Origin: Penelope pileata
Lineage: Eukaryota > Chordata > Aves > Galliformes > Cracidae
Length of the DNA stretch: 64,000 bases
NCBI GenBank assembly: GCA_013396635.1
Contig: WBMW01003829.1
Coordinates: 1,394,212-1,458,211 of the forward strand
Direction: 5' to 3'
This document shows, piece after piece, positions 62,387 through 64,000 of this stretch. The notes under the pieces are model-generated. The model did not search any database. It was given only the letters and a program-made list of their open reading frames with translations, and was not told where the DNA came from. Positions within the stretch are counted from its first letter, which is position 1, and each line of letters begins with the position of its first letter. A program made the position numbers and the translations under genes.

Positions 62387-64000
62387 AAATCCAAGAGCAG
62401 ATGTCACAAAGGGAGTCAAGAGTCAGTTCGAGCTGCAGAGCTTAAAACTGGCATCAGCAGAAGAAAGAGTATTGAACGAAGAGCTGGGAGGGGAAGGAAA
62501 GAGTCAGTGCTAACGGACTGGTCATAGAAAAGCTGAGTGGTGACCTGATGGACAGTGTTAAAGGGTACCAAGTGCTAAAGACAGACCTCAGCAGCAGAGG
62601 GTAAGGCACCACTCTTCAAGTGAGGGATTCTTCAGGAAAGTTCAATCAACTGTGTGCCAGAAAGTACTGAGAAAAAGGAAACTTGCAAGGGGGAGTTCAA
62701 GCAGGTTGCAATTCGTATTCAATCTCTTGACACAGCACAAGTGAGAAATCAAAGGGGAAAACCAATGCAGAAAAATTAAGTAGACAGAGGGCAGCAACAC
62801 TTATAGGAAGAGAAAAGATGAATCTGCACATTGATGCAGCTTAGAACTAGATGGTTTGTACACTGGTTTTGTTCACAGTCAGGACGTAATCTAGCCATAG
62901 TCACCTCTTGCAATTCTCCTTCAAAGTTCAATACATCTCTGAAGCCCTCAAAGACCATTTCAAACTAAGGGCAGTAAGTCAGGCTCACTGCTACCAATAC
63001 CAAAATGAAGTGCTCATTCCATTGAACAACACCGGCAGCTACGTTTCTTATCTCCTCGTTTCCAACATGTACTATTCTAAACGCACTTGCAAGACATGAA
63101 ATGAGTTAGGGCCAGGTATTGGTGTTGTAGATACCATCAGCACATATTATTTTTGTGAGCAAAACACAATACTTCAACATCACAGTGCTCTTCAGGGGCT
63201 CCTATTTATGCAGGAAGCCTCAGTGCTCAGTAACAGAGTCAAAACTTACCGGATACCATAGGAGATGATATCAATTGTGCACCAAGACACGTCTGATGGA
63301 CAAGACCTCAGCAGATTATAAACTTCTTCAGGCCTATCTTGAAGTTTTGTGACACCTAACAACATGCTCCTTTCTTCTCACACATGGAGATAGTTGGCCT
63401 CATGCACCCCTAATTCTCCTTTCCGTCCACTCCTCCCCTCCCTGAATGTACACATTTCTACCTGTGCCAAAATGCAAACATGCACGGCACATCCATCCCT
63501 TTGTGCAGCTCCTCTGCCCCCGAGGCTTCTCTAAGCCACAACATGGTTTCACAAGGTTGCCTCTGCTGTTACTGTTAAGATGCTTAAGGCTCTAATGGTG
63601 TCATCTAAGCAAACAGCACAAATCATCACGTTGGGCTGATGACACTGGTATAGCTTCTGTAATGGCCACAGAACAACATACACAGGACAAGAAGTCCTCT
63701 CACCTTGACCTCACGTTATCTTACAGGCTTCTTCCATCCAGTACGTGTAACTTTCCCATGTTACCCTATGTTTCATTAAATACATATTTATGAATTGAAA
63801 TGCAAGCAAATGCTTTTTCGTCCTGCTTTGCATTTTTCAATACACTTACTACTTCACGGTTGTTTTTTCTGGAAGCAAATCGCAACAGAAATATTGTTCC
63901 AATCACAGCAGCCTATTCTCTTAAGCTAATGCAGAACAAAAAGCTGAATTCTTGAACTGGAGTAAACACAGTGGAAGTAATAAATCCGGTTATGGCTTAA
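62387..64000. other. Intergenic stretch, nothing recognised
   Basis: No exon, RNA gene or repeat is recognised in the final 1.6 kb. Confidence 0.5.

Noticed and set aside
1..64000. CRISPR arrays, operons, bacterial promoters, tRNA or rRNA genes
   Set aside because: The DNA is spliced vertebrate sequence. No regular repeat-spacer arrays and no cloverleaf or rRNA-like segments were seen.

Overview
The window is vertebrate nuclear DNA, most likely from a bird and probably a galliform. The evidence is spliced genes with GT-AG introns, long gene-poor stretches, two CpG islands, and CR1 LINE pieces (61994-62386, 45922-46010 and a decayed one at about 11070-11670) of the kind found in bird genomes. 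Three stretches of N (20462, 23151-23259, 56410-56417) show a draft assembly.

Two protein-coding genes can be supported, both on the + strand. (1) The last three exons of a short-chain dehydrogenase/reductase of the SDR9C group, closest to BDH1 (D-beta-hydroxybutyrate dehydrogenase), lie at 30407-30559, 32586-32716 and 35223-35570. They carry NNAG, the catalytic N-S-Y-K set and a complete C-terminus. The upstream exons that should encode the cofactor-binding TGxxxGxG half could not be found. (2) ANKEF1 (ankyrin repeat and EF-hand domain containing 1) appears complete: nine coding exons from 44430 to 56616, all with compatible splice phases, giving 767 residues. Its likely promoter and non-coding first exon lie in a CpG island at 40590-40830, which has two RFX-like half-sites and a 7-codon upstream ORF.

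Layout: 1-22920 holds no recognised exon, only simple repeats and old transposon debris. A second CpG island with an internal gap lies at 22925-23350 and has no assigned gene. 23350-30406 is upstream of, or within the 5' part of, the SDR gene. 30407-36258 holds the SDR 3' exons and a candidate poly(A) signal. 36260-40590 is intergenic. 40590-58212 is ANKEF1 from promoter to candidate poly(A) signal. 58213-64000 is intergenic with one CR1 copy.

In human 20p12 the order is, from general knowledge, PAK5 - ANKEF1 - SNAP25. The left end therefore probably faces PAK5 and the right end SNAP25, but no coding exon of either was recognised here. To my knowledge no BDH1-like gene sits beside human ANKEF1, so the SDR is the most unexpected item. 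The two genes show no obvious functional link, and nothing resembling a novel multi-gene system was seen.
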